Positions 9,013 through 15,735 of a stretch of 64,000 bases of DNA are shown here, one piece after another. Below the pieces are notes generated by a model. The model was given only the letters and a program-made list of their open reading frames with translations. It did no database searches and had not been told where the DNA came from. The number at the start of each line of letters is the position of its first letter. Within the stretch, counting starts at the first letter, position 1. This DNA is from Leisingera coralii (GTDB taxonomy: Bacteria > Pseudomonadota > Alphaproteobacteria > Rhodobacterales > Rhodobacteraceae), in assembly GCF_049056525.1 (NCBI RefSeq), contig NZ_JBHUPT010000024.1, forward strand, positions 1-64,000, written 5' to 3'. The position numbers were made by a program, and so were the translations under genes.

Positions 9013-9127
9013 GCTGCAGGGGCAGGCAGCGCGCAAAGGGTGCGACAAATTCCGCTCATTCTCTCCGGAACCGCTGGACGGCGCTGCAAAGGCTGATAAC
9101 CTCAACACGCAATTCTGGAGGACTCAG

Positions 9128-9457
9128 ATGCCTGAACTGGTGAAGATGTATATCCGCAATGTTGTGATCGGTTTTGGAATCGCCGCGGCCTTTGTGGCGG
9201 TGCTCCTGTGGTTCAATGTGATGAACCTCTGGTCGCTGGTCACCGCCTCGGATGCGGGGCTGCTGGCGGTGTTCCTGCTCTGGTTCATGCACGGGATCGT
9301 TTTTGCCGGCGTGCAGTTTGCCTGGGCGGTGATGGCGATGGCCGAGAAAGATGGCGGCCCCCGCCGCGGCACCCCGGTGGTGAACCAGTTCCAGCCGGTG
9401 AAAGTGCCCGCGGACCAGCCGTCCCAGCGCCAGCGTCAGCTGCGCACACGCCGCTAA
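9128..9457 (+). CDS. Small two-helix membrane protein, unknown function
   Basis: A 109-residue protein that I do not recognise as a named family. Residues about 10-30 and 42-70 are hydrophobic and would form two transmembrane helices; the C-terminal 35 residues are polar and basic and end in RTRR, so they probably stay in the cytoplasm. The ATG has GGAGG seven bases upstream; the frame is open further upstream but without a ribosome site. A terminator hairpin lies directly downstream, so the gene is monocistronic between nusB and mmcB. Confidence 0.75.
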   Translation: MPELVKMYIRNVVIGFGIAAAFVAVLLWFNVMNLWSLVTASDAGLLAVFLLWFMHGIVFAGVQFAWAVMAMAEKDGGPRRGTPVVNQFQPVKVPADQPSQRQRQLRTRR

Positions 9458-9480
9458 CGAACAAAAACACGTGCTTCTGG

Positions 9481-9515
9481 CCGCGCTTTCCCACCGGAAG
9501 GCGCGGTTTTCTTTT
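9481..9515 (+). terminator. Rho-independent terminator
   Basis: Eleven-pair stem (CCGCGCTTTCC with GGAAGGCGCGG, one G-T wobble), four-base loop and a TTTTCTTTT tail, ending the small membrane protein gene. Confidence 0.85.
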
Positions 9516-9565
9516 GCGAAGGGGGTGGGGGAAGCGGCGGGACCACCAGTCAACCGTGCGGCTTT

Positions 9566-9740
9566 GATTCCCGAGGACCTGTATGTACAGGTGGGCGCCA
9601 GGTAAACGGACCAGGATCCGTACAGAGCCAGCTCCCTCGGAATTGCTTAAGGCCACCGGAATGCTGCCTGTCACGAGAAGGGCAGAACCCGCCAAGGGCG
9701 TAAGTAAGCTGCCCGGTCCTTCGTTACAAGGGGAAGCTGC
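9566..9740 (+). ncRNA. Candidate structured RNA or leader upstream of mmcB
   Basis: Most of a 350-base gene-free gap. A closing stem (TTCCCGAGG near 9568 with CCTCGGAA near 9635) encloses two hairpins: a near-perfect ACCTGTA-TG-TACAGGT (9577-9592) and ACGGA...TCCGT (9606-9621). A third hairpin, CTGCC...GGCAG, follows at about 9665-9684. I could not match it to tmRNA, SRP RNA, RNase P or 6S RNA. Strand is assumed; the structure is nearly as good on the minus strand. Confidence 0.35.
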
Positions 9741-9782
9741 CGGCTTTCGTCATTTCAGCGCAGAACCGCGGGATTGCAATTT

Positions 9783-9797
9783 GTTCGCTAATTGTTC
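9783..9797 (+). promoter_or_regulatory. LexA (SOS) box of mmcB
   Basis: Exact match to the alphaproteobacterial LexA operator GTTC-N7-GTTC (GTTC GCTAATT GTTC). It ends 12 bases before the mmcB start codon, so LexA binding would block the promoter and DNA damage would induce the gene. Confidence 0.85.
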
Positions 9798-9809
9798 ACA
9801 TTTGCACCC

Positions 9810-10292
9810 ATGATGGAAGATCTGCAGCCCGGACAAAGACTGGCCCGCGGGGTGTCGCGCTATCTGCGCTCGCTTGGGTTCGCGCCCCTGGAGGAATTCG
9901 TGCCCGCCCGCGGCCTGCGGGTGGACGTGATGGCGCTGGGACCCAAGGGGGAGCTCTGGGTGATCGAGTGCAAGTCCAGCCGCGCCGATTTCCAGGCTGA
10001 CGGCAAGTGGGAAGGCTATCTGGAGTGGTGCGACCGCTATTTCTGGGCAGTGGACATGGAGTTTCCAACCGAGCTGCTGCCGGACAGCTCCGGGCTGATC
10101 CTTGCCGATCCCTATGATGCGGAGATCATCCGCATGGCACCGGAGGACAAGCTGGCGCCGGCGCGCCGCAAGAAGCTGGTGCAGAAATTCGCCATGGATG
10201 CCGCCCGCCGCCTGCAAATCCTGCGCGACCCGCGCCCTGGCAAGGACGGGCTGCTGCTGGGCGGGGCAGGGGGCGAAGAGCCGGACATGTGA
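9810..10292 (+). CDS. mmcB: MmcB family DNA repair protein
   Basis: MmcB is an SOS-induced alphaproteobacterial protein linked to mitomycin C resistance, with a restriction-endonuclease-like core. Matching features in the 160 residues are RVDVMAL, VIECKSSRADF, DGKWEGYLEWCDR, the FPTELLPDSSGLILAD stretch and a basic RRKKLVQKFAMDAARRL helix; the E-x-K of VIECKSS is the likely nuclease-fold motif. Two ATGs (9810, 9813) start the frame and neither has a Shine-Dalgarno site. With the LexA box only 12 bases away, the transcript may be leaderless. The gene appears monocistronic. Confidence 0.88.
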   Translation: MMEDLQPGQRLARGVSRYLRSLGFAPLEEFVPARGLRVDVMALGPKGELWVIECKSSRADFQADGKWEGYLEWCDRYFWAVDMEFPTELLPDSSGLILADPYDAEIIRMAPEDKLAPARRKKLVQKFAMDAARRLQILRDPRPGKDGLLLGGAGGEEPDM

Positions 10293-10362
10293 GACGGCAT
10301 CGGGGGCTCCCGCGCCTGCAGGTGCTCCGGCTGCGCCAGACCCCCTTGGCAGCCTTGGGCCC

Positions 10363-10389
10363 GGCAGCGCGCTTTGCAAGCGCGCTGCC
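10363..10389. repeat. Perfect 12-bp inverted repeat
   Basis: GGCAGCGCGCTT, loop TGC, AAGCGCGCTGCC. It lies about 70 bases after mmcB and 140 bases after the end of the opposing DUF6324 gene. There is no T run on either side, so it is not a textbook intrinsic terminator; it may be a bidirectional pause or protection hairpin. Confidence 0.7.
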
Positions 10390-10530
10390 GACTGATGCGA
10401 AGCTCTCCGGCCGTGCAATTGCAGTGAGCGCGCTTGGATGCGGCCCGGAGCAGTCTCTTGATTTGATTGAACGGGACAGGGAGCCGAGGCCCGGCCTGCA
10501 ATCCGGCGCGGGATGTTCAGGCTGCCCGGG

Positions 10531-10716
10531 TCACTTGATGCTGCGCGCCGCCTGGGCTGCTGCACGGATCTCGTCGGCGATCTCCTCGGCCTCTTCCGGA
10601 TCGAAGTCCATCGGGATTTCGGTACCGCCCGCCTCGATGAAGATCCGCACCATACCCTGATCGGTCGGGCCGATTTGCAGGTTTGCCTCGATGTCGCGTT
10701 CGGTATTGATACTCAT
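10531..10716 (-). CDS. Conserved small roseobacter protein (DUF6324-like)
   Basis: A 61-residue acidic protein with no signal or membrane segment. It begins with an amphipathic beta-rich half (NLQIGPTDQGMVRIFIEAGG) and ends in a helix rich in Glu and Ala (DPEEAEEIADEIRAAA). I take it for the short DUF6324 family described from Rhodobacteraceae; function is unknown. GGGAG precedes the ATG at good spacing and codon use matches its neighbours, which supports translation. It converges on mmcB and diverges from the GNAT gene. Confidence 0.7.
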   Translation of the reverse strand: MSINTERDIEANLQIGPTDQGMVRIFIEAGGTEIPMDFDPEEAEEIADEIRAAAQAARSIK

Positions 10717-10805
10717 CTTGCACTCCCTAGCCTGTCAGCGGATTGCAGCCGGTGCTAGCCCGACGCAAGCTGAAAGGCAAGCCGGGTTTGCGCTACACTG
10801 AATCC

Positions 10806-11303
10806 ATGACGGATGTGACCCTGCGCCGATTCGCCCCGACCGACATGCAATGGCTGGTAGCCCGCCACCAGGATCTCTACGCCCGCGAAGCCGGGTTCGA
10901 CGAGAGTTTCGGGCCGCTGGTCGCCGACATTCTGCACAGTTTCTGCGCAGGCCATGACCCCGCTTGCGAGCGGGGCTGGATGGCCGTGAGCGGCAGGGAG
11001 CGGCTGGGCACGGTGTTCTGCATGAAGAAGGATGCTGCCACGGCGCAGCTGCGGCTGTTCCTGCTGACCCCCAAGGCGCGCGGCAAGGGGCTGGGCAAGC
11101 GGCTGCTGCGCGAATGCGTGGCGTTTGCCCGCGCCGCCGGCTATCGCGGCATGATGCTGACAACCCATGAAAGCCACCGCACGGCCTGCGCCCTGTACCG
11201 GGCCTTTGGCTGGCAGCTGAGCGGAAGCCGCCCGGTGCGCAGCTATGGTCAGGACCTGGTGGAGCAAACCTGGCAGCTGTCTTTTGAAAGCGCTGACGCA
11301 TAA
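10806..11303 (+). CDS. GNAT family N-acetyltransferase
   Basis: A 165-residue acetyl-CoA-dependent acyltransferase. The CoA pyrophosphate loop is in the KARGKGLGKRLL segment (Q/R-x-x-G-x-G/A motif A), preceded by the AQLRLFLL strand and followed by a YRGMMLTTHESHRTACALYRAFGW block typical of motif B. The sequence resembles the acetyltransferase half of MarR-GNAT fusions, but the MarR part is absent. Substrate cannot be predicted. It is a single gene between the DUF6324 protein and tRNA-His; an upstream extension of the frame lacks any ribosome site. Confidence 0.85.
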   Translation: MTDVTLRRFAPTDMQWLVARHQDLYAREAGFDESFGPLVADILHSFCAGHDPACERGWMAVSGRERLGTVFCMKKDAATAQLRLFLLTPKARGKGLGKRLLRECVAFARAAGYRGMMLTTHESHRTACALYRAFGWQLSGSRPVRSYGQDLVEQTWQLSFESADA

Positions 11304-11449
11304 CCCCTGCGGTCATAAGCGGCCCAGGATTCGCCTGTAATAGCAATCGGTTGTGGATAACTCTGCGGCTGCGGCGGCAGTCGGCCAAGCCTGCTGCATC
11401 AGAAATCTAGCTGCCTGGGATTTCTGCGGCGGAAAGGCAAAAAAACCTC

Positions 11450-11476
11450 TTGCGCGCCTCTGGGACGTGCTATAAA
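11450..11476 (+). promoter_or_regulatory. Sigma-70-type promoter for tRNA-His
   Basis: TTGCGC and TATAAA separated by 15 bases, ending 12 bases before the mature tRNA 5' end. The -10 is close to consensus; the spacer is short. Confidence 0.55.
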
Positions 11477-11488
11477 TGCCCCCTCAGT

Positions 11489-11565
11489 GCCGCCTTAGCT
11501 CAGTTGGTTAGAGCGCTGGATTGTGGATCCAGAGGTCCCCCGTTCAAGCCGGGGAGGCGGTACCA
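11489..11565 (+). tRNA. tRNA-His (GTG), CCA encoded
   Basis: Cloverleaf fits by eye: acceptor GCCGCCT with AGGCGGT, D stem GCTC, anticodon stem CTGGA with TCCAG around loop TTGTGGA reading GTG, T arm CCCCG-TTCAAGC-CGGGG, then A73 and encoded CCA. The first pair is G1-U72 and the base before G1 is T, so the G-1:C73 identity pair of most bacterial tRNA-His is absent, as in the alphaproteobacterial type whose HisRS reads A73. Confidence 0.93.
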
Positions 11566-11706
11566 TCCCCCAACTCCATATCAGAGCCGCAGCGCCCCGT
11601 GGTCGTGCGTCTTATGCCGGTCCGGCATGTGTTGCTGATGCAGCCGGGCTGTCTCACCTGGGTAAAGCAGCCCGGCCGCTGCTCGAACTGGCGGCCGTCC
11701 CCGGCC

Positions 11707-12057
11707 TCAGTCGGTTGTTGTGGTTGTTGTGGTCGTGGTGGTGCCGTCATCATCGTCGGCAATCACAACCAGGAACAGCAGGCCAGCGGCCGCCCCGGCT
11801 GTGGCACCAGCCGTCAGACCGGTCTCCGGCAGGCCGTTGGTATTGGCCTGAGCCACGGTTTCAGCGCCGGGCGACTGGCAGGTGACCTGCAGCGAGCCGT
11901 CCGGAAGATAGCTGGCGGAAACCGGCACTCCGGCGCCGCAGGCCAGGCGGCGCTTGGCCTCTTCCAGGGCCGGGTCTGCCGCCTGGGCAAAGGCCGCCTG
12001 TCCGGCGAAGGCGAGCGGTATTATTAGCGTAGCCGCCTGCAAGATACTGGTATACAT
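11707..12057 (-). CDS. Exported protein with LPETG-helix-polyThr C terminus, unknown
   Basis: A 116-residue protein of unknown role. Residues 1-25 form a clear signal peptide ending AFAQA. The mature part has two Cys (in RRLACG and VTCQSP) about 20 apart that could form a disulfide in the periplasm. The C terminus reads LPETG, a hydrophobic AGLLFLVVI segment, then DDDDG and ten Thr before a final Asp. That order mimics a sortase signal but lacks the basic tail. The Thr tract is a low-complexity ACN run. Divergent from another exported protein of unknown function. Confidence 0.7.
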   Translation of the reverse strand: MYTSILQAATLIIPLAFAGQAAFAQAADPALEEAKRRLACGAGVPVSASYLPDGSLQVTCQSPGAETVAQANTNGLPETGLTAGATAGAAAGLLFLVVIADDDDGTTTTTTTTTTD

Positions 12058-12222
12058 GGATAAACAACCTTATGATTGGGAACAGATTTAGGTTAGTTAA
12101 CAGCTGTCCACCGGGCAACATCGCAGCGATCGGGTCGCCGGGTTCCGGCAAGATGCCGCGCAGCGCTGCGGCGCGAAGCCGCCGATGGCGGGTGCTTTCA
12201 GGGATGCAGTAGAGGGTATGGG

Positions 12223-12804
12223 ATGTTCAAATCAATTGGCAAGAGTTTGACAGCAGGTGTTTCCTGCCTGGGCCTGGCCGCCGCACCGGCCCTGGCGCAA
12301 AGCCCGGGCCCGTTTGTCTACACGGTGGTGGTTCCGGGCGGAGAATTCGGCTCGGCGGCTTTTCTGGCGGAGCTGCTGGCAACCCTGGCTGCGGCCAAGG
12401 CCTTCTGCAGCGCCGCAGGCGAATCGGCGCTGCAGGTCGACTGCCTGTCCGAACGGCTTGAAACCGCCGCGGACGGTATTCCCGAAGGCACCGACTATGA
12501 TGAGGTGCGCAGCGTGCTGCAGGACACCTCCGTCCGGCTCAGACAGCTGGCCCGGCAGAACCGCGATCCGGACCGGCGCCGGGTGACCGTATCCAGCGCA
12601 AGCAACCCGGCAGAGCGCACCGCCCGGCCGCTCACCCCTGTACGCGCTTCGGTGCAGGCCGCGGTGAACCGCGAGGCGGCCCGCATTCTGGAAGAAGCGG
12701 CCACCGTCCTGCTGCGCAGCGCTGAATCCGCGCGGGAACGGCAAACCCAATACGCCCAGATCGCCGAGGCAATCGATTCCAACAAGGTGCTGCTCCGGTC
12801 CTGA
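12223..12804 (+). CDS. Exported protein of unknown function
   Basis: 193 residues with a signal peptide (hydrophobic core to about residue 22, cleavage near ALAQ-S). The mature protein is largely helical and Ala/Arg-rich, with two Cys (about residues 66 and 76) and a C-terminal helix containing REAARILEEAATVLLRSAESARERQ that may form a coiled coil. I do not recognise the family. The ribosome site is weak (AGAGGG). It is divergent from the LPETG protein; the 165-base spacer would carry both promoters, which suggests paired regulation but does not show it. Confidence 0.7.
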   Translation: MFKSIGKSLTAGVSCLGLAAAPALAQSPGPFVYTVVVPGGEFGSAAFLAELLATLAAAKAFCSAAGESALQVDCLSERLETAADGIPEGTDYDEVRSVLQDTSVRLRQLARQNRDPDRRRVTVSSASNPAERTARPLTPVRASVQAAVNREAARILEEAATVLLRSAESARERQTQYAQIAEAIDSNKVLLRS

Positions 12805-12814
12805 GGCGGCCGGA

Positions 12815-13120
12815 TTACTCCTTGATCTGCACTTCCTGGCGCAGCTCGCCTGTCTCCCGGTCGAAAATCAGGATGCGGTTGTCCTGGCTGACGACGGCGA
12901 TCCAGTCGCGCCCCAGTGTCACCGCCTCGGCCTCCACCCCGGCGGGCAGGGCTATTTCCGCAGGCAGCGGCGCATCACTTGCCTGCAGGCGGATGACAAG
13001 CAGCGAGATTATCACTACAAGCCCGCCAATCATCACCACGGTCAGCGTGGTCACCAGCCGCCGCAGGAACCGGATCTGCGGCGGTTCCTGTTGGATTTCG
13101 GTCTCGGAAGGATCAGTCAT
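12815..13120 (-). CDS. Small single-pass membrane protein (DUF6476-like)
   Basis: 101 residues: a charged cytoplasmic N terminus, one strong transmembrane helix (about residues 22-46, VTTLTVVMIGGLVVIISLLV) and a periplasmic beta-rich end (LGRDWIAVVSQDNRILIFDRETG) that looks like one blade of a propeller. It corresponds to the short protein found divergent from RluD in Rhodobacteraceae (DUF6476, from memory). Its start codon shares the CATG with the rluD start, so the two 5' ends overlap by two bases and each promoter must lie within the other gene. Confidence 0.72.
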   Translation of the reverse strand: MTDPSETEIQQEPPQIRFLRRLVTTLTVVMIGGLVVIISLLVIRLQASDAPLPAEIALPAGVEAEAVTLGRDWIAVVSQDNRILIFDRETGELRQEVQIKE

Positions 13121-14144
13121 GGGCAGCCGCCGGATTGAGTTTGTCATCGCGGAAAACCCGCCTAAGCGGCTTGATAAAGCGGTTTCGCGCGATGTGCCAG
13201 AGGAGGCGACCCTGTCGCGCACCCGGCTGGCCCGGCTGATCGAGGACGGCGCGCTGACGGTGGATGGCGCCGTGGTGCAGGATCCCAAGGCCAGGATTGC
13301 CGAAGGCGCGCAGATTGCGATCGAGGTGGAAGAGGCCGAAGACAGCCATATCGGCCCCGAGGATATCCCGCTGGAGATCGTCTTTGAGGACGACGACCTG
13401 ATCGTCATCAACAAGCCTGCGGGCATGGTGGTGCATCCGGCGCCGGGTTCGCCCTCGGGCACGCTGGTGAACGCGCTGCTGCACCACTTCGGCGGCAACC
13501 TGTCGGGCGTCGGCGGCGTCAAGCGCCCCGGCATCGTGCACCGGATCGACAAGGAGACCAGCGGTCTGCTGGTGATCGCCAAATCCGATGCCGCCCATCA
13601 GGGGCTGGCCGCACAGTTTGAGAAACACACGGTGGAGCGCTATTATCAGGCGGTCTGCTACGGCGTGCCGGACGGCAACGACCCGCGCCTGCGCGGCGTC
13701 AAAGGGGCGAGCTTTGAGCCCGGCAATATCCTCAAGCTCACCACCCAGCTGGCCCGGCACAAGACCGACCGCCAGAAACAGGCGGTGCTGTTTCAGGGCG
13801 GCCGCCACGCGGTGACCCGCGCCCGTATCTGCGAGAGTTTCGGCAATCCGCCCTGCGCGGCGCTGATCGAATGCTGGCTGGAAACCGGCCGCACCCACCA
13901 GATCCGGGTGCACATGGCTCATGCGGGCCACGGGCTGGTGGGCGACCCCACCTACGGCGGCCGCCGCAAGCTGCCCGCCAAGGCGCTGAGCGAGGCGGCA
14001 CAGGCCGCAGTGCAGGCCTTTCCGCGCCAGGCTTTGCATGCTGCGGTGCTGGGATTTGCCCATCCGGTCACCGGCGAGCCGCTCAGATTTGAAGCGCCGC
14101 TGCCCCAGGATATGGCGGATTTGCTGGCCGCACTGCGACAGTAA
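13119..14144 (+). CDS. rluD: Large-subunit rRNA pseudouridine synthase, RluD/RluA family
   Basis: Converts uridines in helix 69 of 23S rRNA (1911, 1915, 1917 in E. coli) to pseudouridine. The 341 residues have an N-terminal S4 RNA-binding domain (about 15-75: LSRTRLARLIEDGALTVDG) and a catalytic domain with the invariant Asp in GIVHRIDKETSGLLV (about residue 135), plus LETGRTHQIRVH and GHGLVGDPTYGG. Length and domain order fit RluD rather than RluC. The upstream-open frame is antisense to the DUF6476-like gene, so the ATG at 13119 is the plausible start. Confidence 0.9.
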   Translation: MGSRRIEFVIAENPPKRLDKAVSRDVPEEATLSRTRLARLIEDGALTVDGAVVQDPKARIAEGAQIAIEVEEAEDSHIGPEDIPLEIVFEDDDLIVINKPAGMVVHPAPGSPSGTLVNALLHHFGGNLSGVGGVKRPGIVHRIDKETSGLLVIAKSDAAHQGLAAQFEKHTVERYYQAVCYGVPDGNDPRLRGVKGASFEPGNILKLTTQLARHKTDRQKQAVLFQGGRHAVTRARICESFGNPPCAALIECWLETGRTHQIRVHMAHAGHGLVGDPTYGGRRKLPAKALSEAAQAAVQAFPRQALHAAVLGFAHPVTGEPLRFEAPLPQDMADLLAALRQ

Positions 14145-14244
14145 ACTGCCAGCAAATAAGTGTGTTCTGCCCTGTGATGCAATTCACAGACGGCACCGCC
14201 GGGGCTAAACTAGAAGAATTCCGTGAGCGGTCCTTGAAAAGGGC

Positions 14245-14273
14245 TTAGCGCTAACACATATGCGCTAATGTTA
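14245..14273. promoter_or_regulatory. Nested dyad in the rpoH leader
   Basis: TTAGCGC (14245-14251) is mirrored by GCGCTAA (14262-14268), and TAACA (14252-14256) by TGTTA (14269-14273). The two interleaved dyads lie 32 to 60 bases before the rpoH start and just after a CTTGAA that could be part of a heat-shock -35 box. Role unknown: operator or alternative RNA hairpins. Confidence 0.4.
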
Positions 14274-14304
14274 AGTCCTTATACATTTGGGAGGGACACT
14301 TTAT

Positions 14305-15201
14305 ATGGCGAATTATGCAAACCTGCCTGCCCCGACGCCCGAAGGCGGCCTGAACCGGTATCTCCAGGAAATCCGCAAGTTTCCGCTGCTGGAGCCGGAA
14401 GAGGAATACATGCTGGCGAAGCGCTGGGTGGAGGAGCAGGACGCAGCTGCGGCGCATAAGATGGTAACTTCCCATCTGCGGCTCGCGGCCAAGATCGCCA
14501 TGGGTTACCGAGGCTATGGCCTGCCGCAGGCCGAAGTGATCTCTGAGGCGAATGTCGGCCTGATGCAGGCGGTGAAACGCTTTGACCCGGAAAAGGGCTT
14601 CCGCCTGGCGACCTATGCCATGTGGTGGATCCGCGCCTCGATCCAGGAATACATCCTGCGCTCCTGGTCGCTGGTGAAGCTGGGCACCACCTCGGCGCAA
14701 AAGAAACTGTTCTTCAACCTGCGCAAGGCCAAGGCCCGCATCGGCGCGCTGGAAGACGGCGACCTGCATCCCGACAACGTCAAGCGGATTGCCACCGATC
14801 TTGGCGTGACCGAGGACGAGGTGATCTCGATGAACCGCCGCATGTCGGGCGGGGATGCCTCTCTCAATGCCACCGTCGGCAGCGAGGGTGAGGGCACCAT
14901 GCAATGGCAGGACTGGCTCGAGGATGAAGACGCCGACCAGGCCGGCGATTACGAGGCCCGCGATGAGCTGGAAGCGCGGCGCGAGCTGCTGGCCGAGGCG
15001 CTGGATGTGCTCAACGACCGCGAGAAGGACATTCTGACCCAGCGCCGCCTGATGGACCAGGCGGTGACCCTGGAGGACCTGAGCACGCAGTATAACGTCA
15101 GCCGCGAACGGATCCGCCAGATCGAGGTGCGGGCGTTCGAGAAGCTGCAGAAGAAGATGCGCGAACTGGCAAGCGAAAAGGGCATGCTGTCCAGCGTCTG
15201 A
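14305..15201 (+). CDS. rpoH: RNA polymerase sigma-32 factor RpoH
   Basis: Heat-shock sigma factor that directs RNA polymerase to chaperone and protease promoters. The 298 residues show region 2 (SHLRLAAKIAMGYRGYG, EANVGLMQAVKRFDP, FRLATYAMWWIRASIQEYIL), the RpoH-box-like segment between regions 2 and 3 (TTSAQKKLFFNLRKAK), and region 4 with ILTQRRLMDQAVTLEDLSTQYNVSRERIRQIE. GGGAGGG sits upstream; the ATG at 14305 (MANYANLP) is preferred over one 18 bases earlier. Roseobacters often have two RpoH paralogues; which one this is cannot be told. A terminator follows. Confidence 0.95.
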   Translation: MANYANLPAPTPEGGLNRYLQEIRKFPLLEPEEEYMLAKRWVEEQDAAAAHKMVTSHLRLAAKIAMGYRGYGLPQAEVISEANVGLMQAVKRFDPEKGFRLATYAMWWIRASIQEYILRSWSLVKLGTTSAQKKLFFNLRKAKARIGALEDGDLHPDNVKRIATDLGVTEDEVISMNRRMSGGDASLNATVGSEGEGTMQWQDWLEDEDADQAGDYEARDELEARRELLAEALDVLNDREKDILTQRRLMDQAVTLEDLSTQYNVSRERIRQIEVRAFEKLQKKMRELASEKGMLSSV

Positions 15202-15224
15202 CCCTTGCGTCCAGATGAACGTTC

Positions 15225-15253
15225 AAAGGCGGTGCCGCGGCGCCGCCTTTTTT
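15225..15253 (+). terminator. Rho-independent terminator after rpoH
   Basis: AAAGGCGG and CCGCCTTT form the outer stem with an inner GC-rich hairpin, followed by a T run. Confidence 0.85.
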
Positions 15254-15735
15254 CGTGCGCCGGGCTGCTGGCAGTTGCGCTGGCTTTACGGCAGCAGTGT
15301 TTCCCCAATGTTTCGCGCGCGAAACATTGGGTCAGTTTGGCTGACCTGAATGGCTGGCGGAAGCTGGCGGTGAAACCTGTCTGGCGCGTGCCTGGCTGCT
15401 GCGTGGCTGGGTGCGCTTTGGCTGGATCGGGATGGCTGGCGGAACCGCTGGCTGCAAGTCTGGCGCGTGGCTGGCTGAAATCGCTCCGGTGGCGGGCGTC
15501 GCTGGCGGTCTGGCTGTCCCGGAGGATGGCTGGTGCGCTGGCTGCTTGCGGCCTGGTGATTCTGGCTTGCTTGCAATCTCTGCATTCTGTGTACCGGCGG
15601 CTGGTCAGGCGGTCAACGGAAAATGCAATAAAATCAAATAGTTGACAGATTTGCTCGGATATTGCCGCCGCACGGCACTGGTCACGTCGCCTGCGCGGGC
15701 CTACATTCACATCCTCTGGCACAGGAGGAGGAGCC
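15254..15735. other. Gene-free, repeat-rich interval
   Basis: About 480 bases without a credible gene. A plus-strand frame is open (15205-15645) but is Trp/Ala/Leu-rich nonsense derived from repeats and overlaps the rpoH terminator. From 15350 to 15550 the strand is dominated by degenerate copies of GGCTGGCG, GGCTGGCTG and TGGCGCGTG; for example GATGGCTGGCGGAA recurs about 80 bases apart. The last 90 bases turn AT-rich and probably hold the promoter of the zinc-finger gene. Confidence 0.6.
15304..15331. repeat. 28-bp perfect palindrome, parS-like core
   Basis: Arms CCCAATGTTTCGCG and CGCGAAACATTGGG meet with no loop. The centre TGTTTC-GCGCGC-GAAACA resembles the ParB site parS (TGTTTC-ACGT-GAAACA) but has a six-base instead of four-base middle. 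It may be an operator for an unidentified dimeric protein. Confidence 0.6.

Noticed and set aside
9566..9740. tmRNA, SRP RNA, 6S RNA or RNase P RNA
   Set aside because: The diagnostic conserved blocks (tag resume codon, GGAAGCAGCC-type tetraloop region, 6S bubble ends, RNase P P4) are not found on either strand.
11487..11563. Reading tRNA-His with an encoded G-1:C73
   Set aside because: That register leaves U8-A9 out of place; with U8-A9 before GCTC the acceptor is GCCGCCT, with A73 and CCA following.
12000..12057. True sortase substrate
   Set aside because: LPETG is followed by a helix but then by acidic and Thr residues, and no sortase gene is in the window.
15205..15645. 146-codon plus-strand frame after rpoH
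   Set aside because: It starts inside the rpoH terminator region, is made of Trp/Ala/Leu from GGCTGG repeats, and lacks a ribosome site.
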